Shown in pieces: positions 41,851 to 49,670 of a stretch of DNA of 64,000 nt (its first letter is position 1; every line of letters begins with the position of its first letter). The notes beneath the pieces were generated by a model, which did not search any database, was not told where the DNA came from, and saw only the letters and a list, made by a program, of their open reading frames with translations. The DNA is from DAISIK01 sp036822055. GTDB lineage: Bacteria > Verrucomicrobiota > Verrucomicrobiia > Opitutales > Puniceicoccaceae. The position numbers and the translations under genes were made by a program. Location of the stretch: assembly GCA_036822055.1 (NCBI GenBank), contig DAISIK010000008.1, positions 25,875 through 89,874 of the forward strand, in the 5' to 3' direction.

Positions 41851-43572
41851 ATGAAACGCGAAAACCATCGCACCACTTTTCATCCACGCTCCCTCGAGCT
41901 CCTCCAGCCTTCACTGAGACCATCCTTCACCATCTCCGGCGAGATCGGCGCCGGAATCACCGTTGGCCTGATTGCCCTGCCCCTGGCTCTGGCTCTCGGC
42001 ATCGCCAGCGTTCCCTCGGGAGCCGAGACCCCCCTTCCACCACCCGCCATCGGCATTTTTACCGCCATCATCGGCGGATTCATCATTTCCCTTTTCGGTG
42101 GCAGCCGGGTCCAGATCGGCGGCCCAACCGCTGCCTTCATTCCCATCATTCTTCTCATCATCAAACAACACGGGTTCGGGGGCCTCATTTTAGCCACCAT
42201 GATGGCCGGTATGATTCTCATTTTTATGGGCCTCGCCCGAATGGGCGCCCTCATCAAATACATCCCTTGGCCGGTTACAAGTGGCTTCACTTCCGGTATT
42301 GCCGTCGCCATCATCATTACCCAGCTTCCCTCTTTTGCCGGATTACAGGCTACCGGCCCCGTACCGAATGAGTTTTTTGAAAAAATTCCCTGGCTCTTCA
42401 AAAACTTCGGGAGCACCAATCCCTACGAGCTGGGTCTCGCCCTTTCGTGCCTGGCCTTTATCCTCCTTTGGCCTCGCCTCCGCATCAAAGCCTTCCCCGG
42501 ATCCGTGGTAGCCATCATCACGGCCACCATATTCGTCTATTTTCTTCATTGGCAGGAATCCCACAACGTCGCCACCATCGGCAGTCGCTTCGGCACGGGT
42601 GCCATTCCTTCCCAATTCCCCGCCTTTGCCCTTCCCCAGTTGGATTTCGCTCTGGTGCGCGAATTGATCGGCCCGGCAATCGCCATCGCTCTGCTCGGGG
42701 CGATCGAGTCCCTCCTCTCCGCTGTCGTCGCCGACGGCCTTTCCGGCGACCGCCACGATAGCAACACCGAGCTGATCGCCCAGGGGTTGGGCAATCTGAT
42801 CTGCCCACTCTTCGGAGGTTTGCCAATTACCGGGGCGATCGCCCGTACTTCTGCCAACGTCAGCAGCGGGGGAAAAAGCCCTCTCGCTGGAATCATTCAC
42901 GCCGCGACTCTGCTCACCATCGTCCTCCTCGCAGCTCCACTCGCCCTTTATATTCCAACCGCCGCTATGGCTGCTGTCCTCGTCGTGGTCGCTCTGCGCA
43001 TGGGAGAATGGATCGAGTTCAAACATTTGGCAAAAATTCCCCGCAGCGATGCGCTGGTCTTCCTCTCCACCTTTCTGCTAACCGTCGTCTTCGACCTCGT
43101 CATCGCTGTTGAGGTAGGCATGGTCCTCGCAGCCATCCTCTATATCAAGCGAGTCTCCGAAACCACCGAAGTCAGCCTCGTCACGGAAAACGACATGCTG
43201 GAACGACCCGAACACATCGCCCAGGGAAAGCCTGTCCCAAACGGCGTTCTCGTCTACCGCATCTTCGGCCCCTTCCTCTTCGGAGCCGCCGAAAAAATGG
43301 AAAAAGCCCTCGCCAGCCATTCTCCCTGGCCAAAGATCCTCATCCTCCGGCTCCACCTCGTTACTGCCATCGACCTCACTGGCATGCACGCCCTTCACAG
43401 CGTTGTCGAGCGGATGAAACACCACCACGGCACCGTCATTCTGAGCGGCATCCACCAACAACCCCTCCAAATACTACGCAAGGCCGGGTTTCTTGATGAA
43501 ATCGGCAGAGAGAACTTCTGCGCAACCTTCGACGACTCCCTAGCCCGGGCGAAAGAGCTTCTCAAGGAGTAG
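41851..43572 (+). CDS. SulP-family anion transporter with STAS domain
   Basis: 573 residues from ATG at 41851 (MKRENHRTTFHPRSL). The membrane part has 12-14 helices with family signatures: AGITVGLIALPLALALGIAS, the GGSRVQIGGPTAAFIPIIL motif, MGLARMGALIKYIPWPVTSGFTSGIA, and FGGLPITGAIARTSANV. The C-terminal STAS domain (about 460-570) includes RIFGPFLFGAAEKMEKAL and ILRLHLVTAIDLTGMHALH. Substrates may be sulfate, bicarbonate or dicarboxylates. The frame is open farther upstream (from 41704) but without membrane protein character. The 239-nt gap before it should contain its promoter and that of the phosphatase gene. Confidence 0.93.
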   Translation: MKRENHRTTFHPRSLELLQPSLRPSFTISGEIGAGITVGLIALPLALALGIASVPSGAETPLPPPAIGIFTAIIGGFIISLFGGSRVQIGGPTAAFIPIILLIIKQHGFGGLILATMMAGMILIFMGLARMGALIKYIPWPVTSGFTSGIAVAIIITQLPSFAGLQATGPVPNEFFEKIPWLFKNFGSTNPYELGLALSCLAFILLWPRLRIKAFPGSVVAIITATIFVYFLHWQESHNVATIGSRFGTGAIPSQFPAFALPQLDFALVRELIGPAIAIALLGAIESLLSAVVADGLSGDRHDSNTELIAQGLGNLICPLFGGLPITGAIARTSANVSSGGKSPLAGIIHAATLLTIVLLAAPLALYIPTAAMAAVLVVVALRMGEWIEFKHLAKIPRSDALVFLSTFLLTVVFDLVIAVEVGMVLAAILYIKRVSETTEVSLVTENDMLERPEHIAQGKPVPNGVLVYRIFGPFLFGAAEKMEKALASHSPWPKILILRLHLVTAIDLTGMHALHSVVERMKHHHGTVILSGIHQQPLQILRKAGFLDEIGRENFCATFDDSLARAKELLKE

Positions 43573-44046
43573 CGATTCGAGTTTCAAATCTTCAATCGGT
43601 CTATGCCTTCAATCGGTCCCCGAAAACAAGCAGCACAGAGTAAAGGATCCACTGATTTCCCGCACCTTGCTCCCGCGGTCTTATGCCCAGTTGATACATT
43701 TTAAATCCTCTAATCCCCGTCAGGGAAGGACTGCAGGATGCCGTTCGTAAGTCCGATTGCCTGGGAGCACAATGCTGCAGCCTCTGCATGGCGTTCTCTG
43801 CGGCGCAGTACAGGCGGCCCGTGCGCCCGACCAAGCAGAGCCAATCGAGGCGGATGCAGATAGGTGGATTAGTCAGTGTATAAAGCTCCGGCCATCCCGG
43901 GACCGACCGTCAAAGACTTCGCCGTGAATCCTGAAGCATTCCTTCCCAGGCGGTGGAACCACCATCCCCTGTTTTAAGTCCCCTCATTCCAGAACTACCC
44001 TGGAGACTAAATCCATCCTGAATTTCTAAAATTCGGTAATCCACCC
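43573..44046. other. Gene-free region with a short direct repeat
   Basis: 474 nt with no convincing coding frame. A 12-bp direct repeat CTTCAATCGGTC occurs at 43590-43601 and 43607-43618 (17-nt period) directly after the SulP gene. Elsewhere a palindrome GAATTT-CT-AAAATTC lies just before the amine oxidase start. An open minus-strand frame covers 43601-43834 but encodes a Cys/Arg-rich peptide like no family I know. The stretch may be decayed DNA at the edge of the accessory cluster. Confidence 0.45.
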
Positions 44047-45600
44047 ATGCCCAAACCCTCCTTTCACTCCAGTCCAACGTCCAATTTTTCAGCCTCGGTC
44101 GCTGGCAAAAAGCCGGAAGCAAACCCACCCAGCCGGGTTCTGATCATCGGGGTTGGCGCCGCCGGTTTGGCAGCCGCCGAAAGGGTGCGTCAGGCGGGTC
44201 TTCTTCCCGTGGTTATCGAGGCGCGCAACCGAATCGGTGGCCGGGTTTGGACTGTTCAAGAAGGGTTTGATCTCGGGGCATCCTGGATCCAGGGAAGCAG
44301 CGGAAATCCCCTTTGCGCCCTGGCCCAACGGGCAGGAGCCCAAATTTTCAATTTCGATTTCAAGAACCGCCTCCGCTTCCGCCCCGGCGGAGTCCTTACC
44401 CGGAATCAGGACGAACAGATCGATCAAGAGTTTCAAAGACTCGAGGCATGGATCTCGGAGCAGCAAAACGATGCTTCAAGTTCTGCCGCTCTCGACAACG
44501 CCTTGCAGAATTATTGCGATCAGCTTTCAATATCAGCGCGCACAGATCTCCAATATGCCATCCGCACCAATATCCTTCTTGAGTACGCGGCGGACTCCCA
44601 GGATCTCTCGCTCGAATATTTCGATGAAGGGGAAGAACATCGCGGGGCCAACCTGATGCTGCCCGAGGGCTACGCCAAGCTCCTCTTCCCCCTACAAAAC
44701 GAAGATGAAATTCACCTGGGACACGAGGTGAGGTCGATCGATTGGACGGGATGTCCCATCAAGGTTCAATCGCAGCAAGCGACTTTCTTTGGAGACTTCG
44801 CGATCATCACCCTTCCGCTAGGGGTTTTGAAGGCCGACACCGTAAACTTCATACCACCTCTTCCAAAAAATCACCGCCGAGCCATTCAAAGCCTCGGCTT
44901 CGGCACGCTAAACAAGCTCATTCTAAAATTTCCTAATATCTTCTGGCCCCCCGAAAAACATCTTTTCGGCTTTGTCGGGGACGGATGCTGGGAGGAGTGG
45001 ATCAACCTTTTCCCGGTGACCGGAACGCCAGCCCTGATGGGATTCAGCTCTGGTCACCATGCCGAAGCAATGGAGAAAATGACCGATCATCAAATCTGCC
45101 AATCTGCCATGGAGACCCTTCGCCAGATCTTTGGTCCCTCGCTGCCCGACCCCATCAAGGTCATCGCAACCCGGTGGAAAAGGGATCCCTATTCCCTCGG
45201 TTCCTACTCAGCCTACGCACCAGGAAGCACTCCCGCAGATCGGGCAGCCCTCGCAGCACCAATCAGCAACCGGATAACACTCGCTGGCGAAGCCTGCTCT
45301 CTGGCCCACCCCTCAACCGTTCACGGCGCAATCGAAAGCGGACGCCAGGCAGCCGACCTGATCCTCGATAGCGCTTCGCAAATCTCCAAAAATCATCCCA
45401 GGGATCGCAGCAAAAGTCCCAACAAGCATCCTTCGGGATGCACCCCGCAGGGAACGGATTCCAAAGAGGCGGAGCAGTCGGGCATCCTCCGGAAGCACGC
45501 TACGGAGACGAACCGTTTCGCTCAGATTGGTGGTTGGATGGCTCATCAGAATCCTCCTCAACCAATGCCGGAGTGCTTTGAAAAAGCACATTGTTTGTGA
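44047..45600 (+). CDS. FAD-dependent amine oxidase (monoamine/polyamine oxidase family)
   Basis: 517 residues. The FAD-binding N-terminus is clear: RVLIIGVGAAGLAAAERV, then VVIEARNRIGGRVW and DLGASWIQGSSGNPL. Family blocks continue with NLMLPEGYAKLL, AIITLPLGVLKAD, PPLPKNHRRAIQSLGFGTLNK and the C-terminal FAD region RITLAGEACSLAHPSTVHGAIESGRQAAD. The homologous part ends near residue 440. The last 75-80 residues are Pro/Ser/Lys/Gln-rich, and the DNA there contains a GCATCC-TTCG-GGATGC hairpin (45426-45441), so this tail looks like read-through into repeat-like DNA. It probably oxidises a primary or secondary amine, giving aldehyde, ammonia and peroxide; the substrate is unknown. Confidence 0.88.
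   Translation: MPKPSFHSSPTSNFSASVAGKKPEANPPSRVLIIGVGAAGLAAAERVRQAGLLPVVIEARNRIGGRVWTVQEGFDLGASWIQGSSGNPLCALAQRAGAQIFNFDFKNRLRFRPGGVLTRNQDEQIDQEFQRLEAWISEQQNDASSSAALDNALQNYCDQLSISARTDLQYAIRTNILLEYAADSQDLSLEYFDEGEEHRGANLMLPEGYAKLLFPLQNEDEIHLGHEVRSIDWTGCPIKVQSQQATFFGDFAIITLPLGVLKADTVNFIPPLPKNHRRAIQSLGFGTLNKLILKFPNIFWPPEKHLFGFVGDGCWEEWINLFPVTGTPALMGFSSGHHAEAMEKMTDHQICQSAMETLRQIFGPSLPDPIKVIATRWKRDPYSLGSYSAYAPGSTPADRAALAAPISNRITLAGEACSLAHPSTVHGAIESGRQAADLILDSASQISKNHPRDRSKSPNKHPSGCTPQGTDSKEAEQSGILRKHATETNRFAQIGGWMAHQNPPQPMPECFEKAHCL
45426..45441. repeat. UUCG-capped hairpin inside the amine oxidase tail
   Basis: GCATCC, loop TTCG, GGATGC. A C(UUCG)G tetraloop is exceptionally stable in RNA. It is unusual inside a coding sequence and coincides with the point where the protein stops resembling its family, suggesting an inserted intergenic repeat. 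Confidence 0.55.
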
Positions 45601-45606
45601 TCGAAA

Positions 45607-45966
45607 TCACCCGCCATCCAACATGTGAAAGGTGTCAATTTCCAAGATCCGATCATCACTAATTAAGAAGACCTCACAGAAGGTGAACCCGCGAGGCCCT
45701 CCGGATGCCAGCGACAGTTTCCCCGAGCCCAGCACGACCAGATGCGCATCCGATTCAATCACCTTATCGATGTTGAGGGTCGGAGTGTTCTTAAACTCCT
45801 CGTTGTCGATCTCCGCCCTGAATGCATCCCTGCCATGAATGGTAGAACAACCATGCGCCCGCCAGACGATGTCATCGGCCAGAGACTTCAAAACACATTC
45901 CGGATTTCCCGTTCGGAATCCTTCATAGTAGTGTTCAACCACGGTTTGTTTTGTAATCGGGCTCAT
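45607..45966 (-). CDS. SnoaL-like / NTF2-superfamily protein
   Basis: 119 residues. The cone-shaped NTF2 fold pattern is visible: a long first helix (VVEHYYEGFRTGNPECVLKSLADDIVWRAHG in pieces), IHGRDAFRAEI, and the beta strands IDKVIESDAHLVVLGSGKL, FTFCEVFLISDDRILEIDTFHM. The family includes small isomerases, cyclases and hydratases as well as non-enzymatic binding proteins, so no reaction can be named. It is the last gene of a nine-gene minus-strand cluster, and its start overlaps the DUF1801 stop (ATGA). Confidence 0.85.
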   Translation of the reverse strand: MSPITKQTVVEHYYEGFRTGNPECVLKSLADDIVWRAHGCSTIHGRDAFRAEIDNEEFKNTPTLNIDKVIESDAHLVVLGSGKLSLASGGPRGFTFCEVFLISDDRILEIDTFHMLDGG

Positions 45967-46406
45967 CCTTCAATGCCTTCAATTGGTGACGACAGCTTCT
46001 CCAGGCGGCCTTTTTTCATCAGGTTTTTGTAGTCCCACTGAATGCGACGTGCTTTGGCCAGCCATCGCTGCAGCTCCGCCCGGTTTACCTCGGATGGATT
46101 ATTATAGAACACGGAGGCGTCTTTGAATTTCTTGCCGACGATTTTCAGCCCAGCTTCGCCAAAATCTGCACCACTCCAGAACATCAGGCGCATTCCAGGT
46201 TTCTGCCTGCTGTAGCCAACGGTTGGATTTCCCTCCAGAAACCAGACCGGATGGGCGTGCCAGAGTCTGTTTTCCGCCTCTGGAAGTCCTTCGTTGATCT
46301 CTCTGGCAAGCAGGTCGCAGATGGCCTTGAAGGTCTCATCCTGACGCTGGTGATAGCTCAAAATTTCAGGGCAGAGCCACCCTCCTTTTTCCGTATTTCC
46401 CTTCAT
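45963..46406 (-). CDS. DUF1801-family protein
   Basis: 147 residues. The family pattern is present: a charged helix around TFKAICDLLAREINEGLPEAEN, then LWHAHPVWFLEGNPTVGYSRQKPGMRLMFWSGADFG (in pieces), FKDASVFYNNPSEVN and a C-terminal Lys/Arg-rich helix (WDYKNLMKKGRLEKL). DUF1801 proteins are small, often found near AHSA1 and glyoxalase-type genes, and related in fold to the iron-binding frataxin-like YdhG group. No activity is known. It overlaps SnoaL-like downstream and follows a 153-nt hairpin-containing gap after the frameshifted glyoxalase. Confidence 0.85.
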   Translation of the reverse strand: MKGNTEKGGWLCPEILSYHQRQDETFKAICDLLAREINEGLPEAENRLWHAHPVWFLEGNPTVGYSRQKPGMRLMFWSGADFGEAGLKIVGKKFKDASVFYNNPSEVNRAELQRWLAKARRIQWDYKNLMKKGRLEKLSSPIEGIEG

Positions 46407-46429
46407 GTTGATAGGTGGCCCCGTGGGTT

Positions 46430-46495
46430 AGGCCTCCGGCCTGATGGTTTCAGCCTTCTCTGAATGCGGTCCTCTGAAGCGGGGTCGGAGACCCC
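46430..46495. repeat. Two short perfect hairpins in the DUF1801 upstream gap
   Basis: AGGCC-TCC-GGCCT (46430-46442) and GGGGTC-GGA-GACCCC (46481-46495) sit in the 153-nt gap between the frameshifted glyoxalase stop and the DUF1801 start. Neither is followed by a T-run. They resemble palindromic intergenic repeat units, or could terminate or process the transcript. Confidence 0.5.
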
Positions 46496-46559
46496 TCGAA
46501 ACGGCAGGTCAGAGATCCGCCACACATCATGATGAGCGTTTCTGTCCAAGTTACTCCGA

Positions 46560-46908
46560 CTAAAGTGTGAGAACATTTCCAAAGGGTTCGAGCAGGTCGA
46601 TTTCCCGCAGACCCCCAAAGCCGCCTTTTGACTTGGCCGAGTTTACTGTGCTGGTGGCTGGAGGAGCGTAGCGCGTCCAGATCGCCATCCAGGTTGTTCA
46701 TCTGGATGCGGACTCTTGCGCCCGGAGAGCAACCCCGGTGGTGCTCGGAGAGATGCAGAACGCAGTCCCCACTGGAAACTTCCATGTAGAGCGACATGCC
46801 CGCCGGAAGGTGGTGCTCCCAGTTGGCCTTGGAAGCAAGAAAGATGATCGAGAATCCTTTTGTTTGGGCCTCGTCAAAAATGCGCAGGACGGGAATCGGT
46901 GTCTTCAT
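46560..46908 (-). pseudogene. Glyoxalase-superfamily gene, frameshifted
   Basis: The minus-strand frame starting at 46908 begins MKTPIPVLRIFDEAQ, then NWEH, MSLYMEVSSGDCVLHLSEHH and ARVRIQMNNLD, a bleomycin-resistance/glyoxalase-like protein (Glyoxalase_7 type). After KRRLWG the frame becomes meaningless, while the next frame continues exactly with LREIDLLEPFGNVLTL and a stop at 46560-46562, the expected C-terminal block of the family. Removing one base from the C5 run at 46612-46616 (G5 in the gene) would restore a 115-residue protein. The usual FYVDFLGF segment is also degraded (FSIIFLAS), which suggests real decay rather than only a read error. It lies between the YciI-like and DUF1801 genes. 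Confidence 0.85.
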
Positions 46909-46947
46909 CTTTACTTCAAGCGGGTATGGAAATTAGCGATCAGGAGG

Positions 46948-47301
46948 TTATTCATTGAACGCCCGCAACTCGACAGGTGCCAGGCAGGCCAGGGCAGCTT
47001 TTCGCCCCCCCATGAGCGCTTCTTCCGGGCTGGAAAGTCTCTGTATCCAGAATCCTCCGACGTATTCTCCAGTTCCCAAATACGGCTCCCGTGTGGTTCG
47101 AATGTCGCCTCCTGGAGAGTGACGCAGTGAGATTGCAGGCTGAATTTCCTCCAATCCTCCCACAAAAACACAAACCCTAGCGGCGATCATCGCATCGTTT
47201 AATCTATCGATCGCTTCGCCCATCGTTTTGTCCTCTTCCGTGGCGGGGTCGTATCCATCGGGGCGGTGAAGGCTGATCCAGTAGTTTTTCGCGAAAGTGA
47301 C
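46948..47301 (-). pseudogene. YciI/DGPF-domain gene lacking a start codon
   Basis: Open from 47337 to the stop at 46948. Residues read TFAKNYWISLHRPDGYD, EEDKTMGEAIDRLNDAMIAA, RVCVFVGGLEEIQ, REPYLGTGEYVGGFWIQRL and RKAALACLAPVELRAF, covering a whole DGPF/YciI protein. No ATG, GTG or TTG occurs in this frame before the internal ATG at 47223, which would cut off the first strand. The codon at 47299-47301 is GTC, one base from GTG, exactly where the family starts. Either the start was lost, a non-standard start is used, or a shorter 91-residue protein from 47223 is made. Neighbours: VOC gene upstream, glyoxalase pseudogene downstream. Confidence 0.75.
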
Positions 47302-47401
47302 CCTTGAGGTTGGGTTGCGATCGCCCGGACCGTATGCTCATAGCCCGGCGTCTGAAAGAGTTGTCCGCACCCGCTGATCATGAGTCTCTGCAAGCGTTAC
47401 A

Positions 47402-47797
47402 TTACACCATCGAATGCAGGCCGATTGTATTGCCTTCGGAATCACCCACAATCGCGATGAAGCCATAGTCACCGATTGACATCTTTTCCTTGTAAATCGT
47501 CCCTCCGTGAGCGGCTGCCCGGCTCGCCACAATAGCGCAATCCTCGCACAAGAAATAAATTATCGTGCCACCCGAGCCAGGTTGAAAGCCCTTCATTTTG
47601 CACAAAGCGCCGGAACAACCCGGCTTGGCCATGTCCATGGCGTCGGGAAACGCCCACATTTCCAACCCCTCTTCATCGCCGGGCGTAGGCATCGGGTCTA
47701 GTTGGATGTTGAGGGTGGCTTCGTAGAAGGCGCGAGCGCGAGGCATCTCGTCGACGTAGATCTCGAACCATCCAACGGGTTTGAAGGGTGTTGTCAT
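47402..47797 (-). CDS. VOC-superfamily (glyoxalase-like) protein
   Basis: 131 residues, a single VOC double-beta-alpha-beta-beta-beta domain: VGWFEIYVDEMPRARAFYEATL at the first half, FPDAMDMAKPGCSGALCKM, GGTIIYFLCEDCAIVASRAAAHGG, then SIGDYGFIAIVGDSEGNTIGLHSM. The KEKMSIGDYGFIAIVGDSEGN phrase is typical of the group annotated as lactoylglutathione-lyase-like and found beside DGPF and AHSA1 genes. Metal ligands are not obvious at all positions, so enzymatic activity is open. It is the fifth gene of the cluster after the regulators, 43 nt from DUF1428 and about 100 nt before the damaged YciI gene. Confidence 0.87.
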   Translation of the reverse strand: MTTPFKPVGWFEIYVDEMPRARAFYEATLNIQLDPMPTPGDEEGLEMWAFPDAMDMAKPGCSGALCKMKGFQPGSGGTIIYFLCEDCAIVASRAAAHGGTIYKEKMSIGDYGFIAIVGDSEGNTIGLHSMV

Positions 47798-47840
47798 AAT
47801 TTTCTGTTAATAGAGATTTTAGTGGTGATTGGATGGCAAA

Positions 47841-48215
47841 TTAAGCTTCGACGATCGTTTTGAATCCGCCATAACTCATCCGCGTCCAGTCAAACGATGG
47901 TTTGAAATCCGGATTTCTCTGCGGACACATCTCCGCCATCCGAGGATCGGCCATCACCTTGGCGTTGACCGCGTCGCGGTGTTCGCGGGACGCATAGACG
48001 ATGTAGGCGAAGACGACGGTTTCCCCTTCGCCGGTCCCGGCCAGTTGCGAAAAGGAGACCATGTCTTTGACCTCCAGGTCGTCCCCAACCGCTTCGATGT
48101 ATTCAAGGGCCCCGTGATCTTTCCAGATGGCTGCGGCCTTGGCCGCGACCGCACGGTAGTTTTCAATATTGGCGTGGGGTACTGGAAAAACATATCCGTC
48201 GATGTATTTACTCAT
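47841..48215 (-). CDS. DUF1428-family protein
   Basis: 124 residues, full length. Strong family text: SKYIDGYVFPVPHANIENY, AAAIWKDHGALEYIEAVGDD, VSFSQLAGTGEGETVVFAYIVYASREHRDAVNAK in pieces, and MADPRMAE then a C-terminal RMSYGGFKTIVEA. These small dimeric alpha-beta proteins (related to E. coli YbaA) have the ferredoxin-like dimeric barrel fold and no established activity. Lies 51 nt downstream of the AHSA1 gene and 43 nt upstream of the VOC gene. Confidence 0.93.
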   Translation of the reverse strand: MSKYIDGYVFPVPHANIENYRAVAAKAAAIWKDHGALEYIEAVGDDLEVKDMVSFSQLAGTGEGETVVFAYIVYASREHRDAVNAKVMADPRMAEMCPQRNPDFKPSFDWTRMSYGGFKTIVEA

Positions 48216-48266
48216 AGTTTTGCCTTTCTTCGATGTGGTTTTTTAGTTCAGTTCTCAGATGTAAAA

Positions 48267-48674
48267 TCATCGGTTTTCAACGAAGCGTTTGAATTGATTC
48301 AGGATGGACTGCCATCCCTGCCTTTGTAATTCAGCGGAGTTCTCATCCTCCGCATCAAAGGTCTCTACCACTCGCGTGGCGCCCCCGAACGGGATGAATT
48401 CGACTGTCACACCTCGTCCATCAACCAAGGAATACTCAATTAGGTTGGGCGGCGAAACCGTCGTGAACTCAGCTTCAAAATCGAAACCCATGGAGCCGTC
48501 CTTGGCCTCCATCCGGCTGTTCATCTGGCCCCCGGGTCTCAAGTCGACCGAGGCTCGGGGGCAGTGCCAATCATCGGAAGCAAAGTTCCATTGGATGATA
48601 CTCTCTGGAGTAACCCAAGCACCCCAGGTTTCTTCCGCGGAAGCTTGGACAAGGGTTTCTACGGTAATTTTCAT
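48267..48674 (-). CDS. SRPBCC/AHSA1-domain protein
   Basis: 135 residues with the START/Bet v1-like layout of the activator-of-Hsp90-homologue group: ITVETLVQASAEETWGAWVTPESIIQWN, DDWHCPRASVDLRPGGQMNSRME, GFDFEAEFTTVSPPNLIEYSL, GVTVEFIPFGGATRVVETFD and QRQGWQSILNQFKRFVEN. It forms a hydrophobic pocket for small ligands; role unknown. Such genes often lie with ArsR or AraC regulators and DGPF genes. 28 nt downstream of the PhnB-type VOC gene. Confidence 0.92.
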   Translation of the reverse strand: MKITVETLVQASAEETWGAWVTPESIIQWNFASDDWHCPRASVDLRPGGQMNSRMEAKDGSMGFDFEAEFTTVSPPNLIEYSLVDGRGVTVEFIPFGGATRVVETFDAEDENSAELQRQGWQSILNQFKRFVENR

Positions 48675-48702
48675 AGTGATACACTATCTTTAACTTGTGA
48701 CC

Positions 48703-49221
48703 CTAGGCACCTTGAGAAGCTGCCTGGACTTGCACCGGTCTCAACCACCGCGCGGCATCAATCGCCGCCACGTCAATCTTCCTCATGGTCATCATGGCCG
48801 CGAAGGCACGCCGCGCCTCATCGCCGCCAGCAGCGAGGGCCTCGGTGAGGGTTTGTGGGGTGATTTGCCAATTCACCCCCCAGCGATCTTTGCACCAGCC
48901 GCACTCGCTCTCCGCACCACCGTTGCCGACGATGGCATTCCAGTATCGATCGGTCTCTTCCTGGGTGTCCGTGGAAATCTGAAAGGAAAAGGCTTCTGTT
49001 GGTGGAAAGTTCGGCCCGCCGTTGAGTCCCATGCAAGGGATGCCACAAACGGTGAACAGAACCACCATGACATCCCCCGTCTTGGTGCCGGGATTATCCA
49101 TCGGTGAGCGGTGCACGGCAGACACTTCGCTGCCGGGAAAAATGGAGGCATAGAACCGGGCGGCTTCCTCAGCTTGGTGATCAAACCAAAGGCAAATGGT
49201 GTTTTTAGGTGATTTGTTCAT
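48703..49221 (-). CDS. PhnB-type VOC protein (3-demethylubiquinone-9 methyltransferase-like domain)
   Basis: 172 residues. The conserved start ICLWFDHQAEEAARFYASIFPGSEV, then GDVMVVLFTVCGIPCMGLNGGPNF, SFQISTDTQEETDRYWNAIV, CGWCKDRWGVNWQITPQTL and the C-terminal AFAAMMTMRKIDVAAIDAA place it in the PhnB/YdcM-like family. The 3-demethylubiquinone methyltransferase name is historic and not supported for function. Extra cysteines (CGWC) stand out. Upstream is a second VOC gene 26 nt away. Confidence 0.92.
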   Translation of the reverse strand: MNKSPKNTICLWFDHQAEEAARFYASIFPGSEVSAVHRSPMDNPGTKTGDVMVVLFTVCGIPCMGLNGGPNFPPTEAFSFQISTDTQEETDRYWNAIVGNGGAESECGWCKDRWGVNWQITPQTLTEALAAGGDEARRAFAAMMTMRKIDVAAIDAARWLRPVQVQAASQGA

Positions 49222-49247
49222 GGGTGGATGGGTGGGTCTGCTTAACC

Positions 49248-49670
49248 CTAGGACGTGTATTGACTGGCGAATTCTTCGGTGGGCGGGATCATTTGAATGA
49301 TGTCGATCAGGATCCCGTTCGGATCTCGGGTAATGAAATGGCGTTGACCCCAGGGCTCGTCACGCAGTGCAAGAAGACAGGGCAGTCCCCGCTCCCCAAT
49401 CAAGCGATCGTAAACCGCATCCACATCGCTGCATTCGAAGTTGAGAATGAGATTGGCGGTCGGCTGGGTCAGTGCCGCTGGGATCGATGCGTGACCTGTC
49501 TGTAGTAAAGCAAGCTGAAAGACTGGATCCGAACTGGACGCCAGACTGACATACCAATCGGACTCAAAGGTCTTGATAAAACCCAGATTCACACAGTAGA
49601 ACTCCGCACTCTGCAATAGCTGGTCGGAAAGTAATACCGGATAACTGCTGACCATTTTCATTGATGGCAT
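49248..49670 (-). CDS. VOC-superfamily (glyoxalase-like) protein
   Basis: 140 residues. One VOC domain with two repeat halves: YPVLLSDQLLQSAEFYCVNLGFIKTFESDWYVSLAS (in pieces) and LNFECSDVDAVYDRLIGERGL with LRDEPWGQRHFITRDPNGILIDIIQ. The DPNGILIDIIQ ending is the classic glyoxalase/bleomycin-resistance C-terminal strand with its metal-ligand neighbourhood. It starts directly after the AraC gene stop (TAAATG). Met4 at 49661 is another possible start. First structural gene behind the regulators. Confidence 0.92.
   Translation of the reverse strand: MPSMKMVSSYPVLLSDQLLQSAEFYCVNLGFIKTFESDWYVSLASSSDPVFQLALLQTGHASIPAALTQPTANLILNFECSDVDAVYDRLIGERGLPCLLALRDEPWGQRHFITRDPNGILIDIIQMIPPTEEFASQYTS

Noticed and set aside
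43601..43834. Minus-strand frame of 77 codons between SulP and amine oxidase genes.
   Set aside because: Looked at as a transposase remnant; no transposase motif found.
45313..45591. Minus-strand frame of 92 codons within the amine oxidase tail.
   Set aside because: Arg/Leu-rich, no family; explained by repeat-like DNA. A real small gene cannot be excluded but is unsupported.
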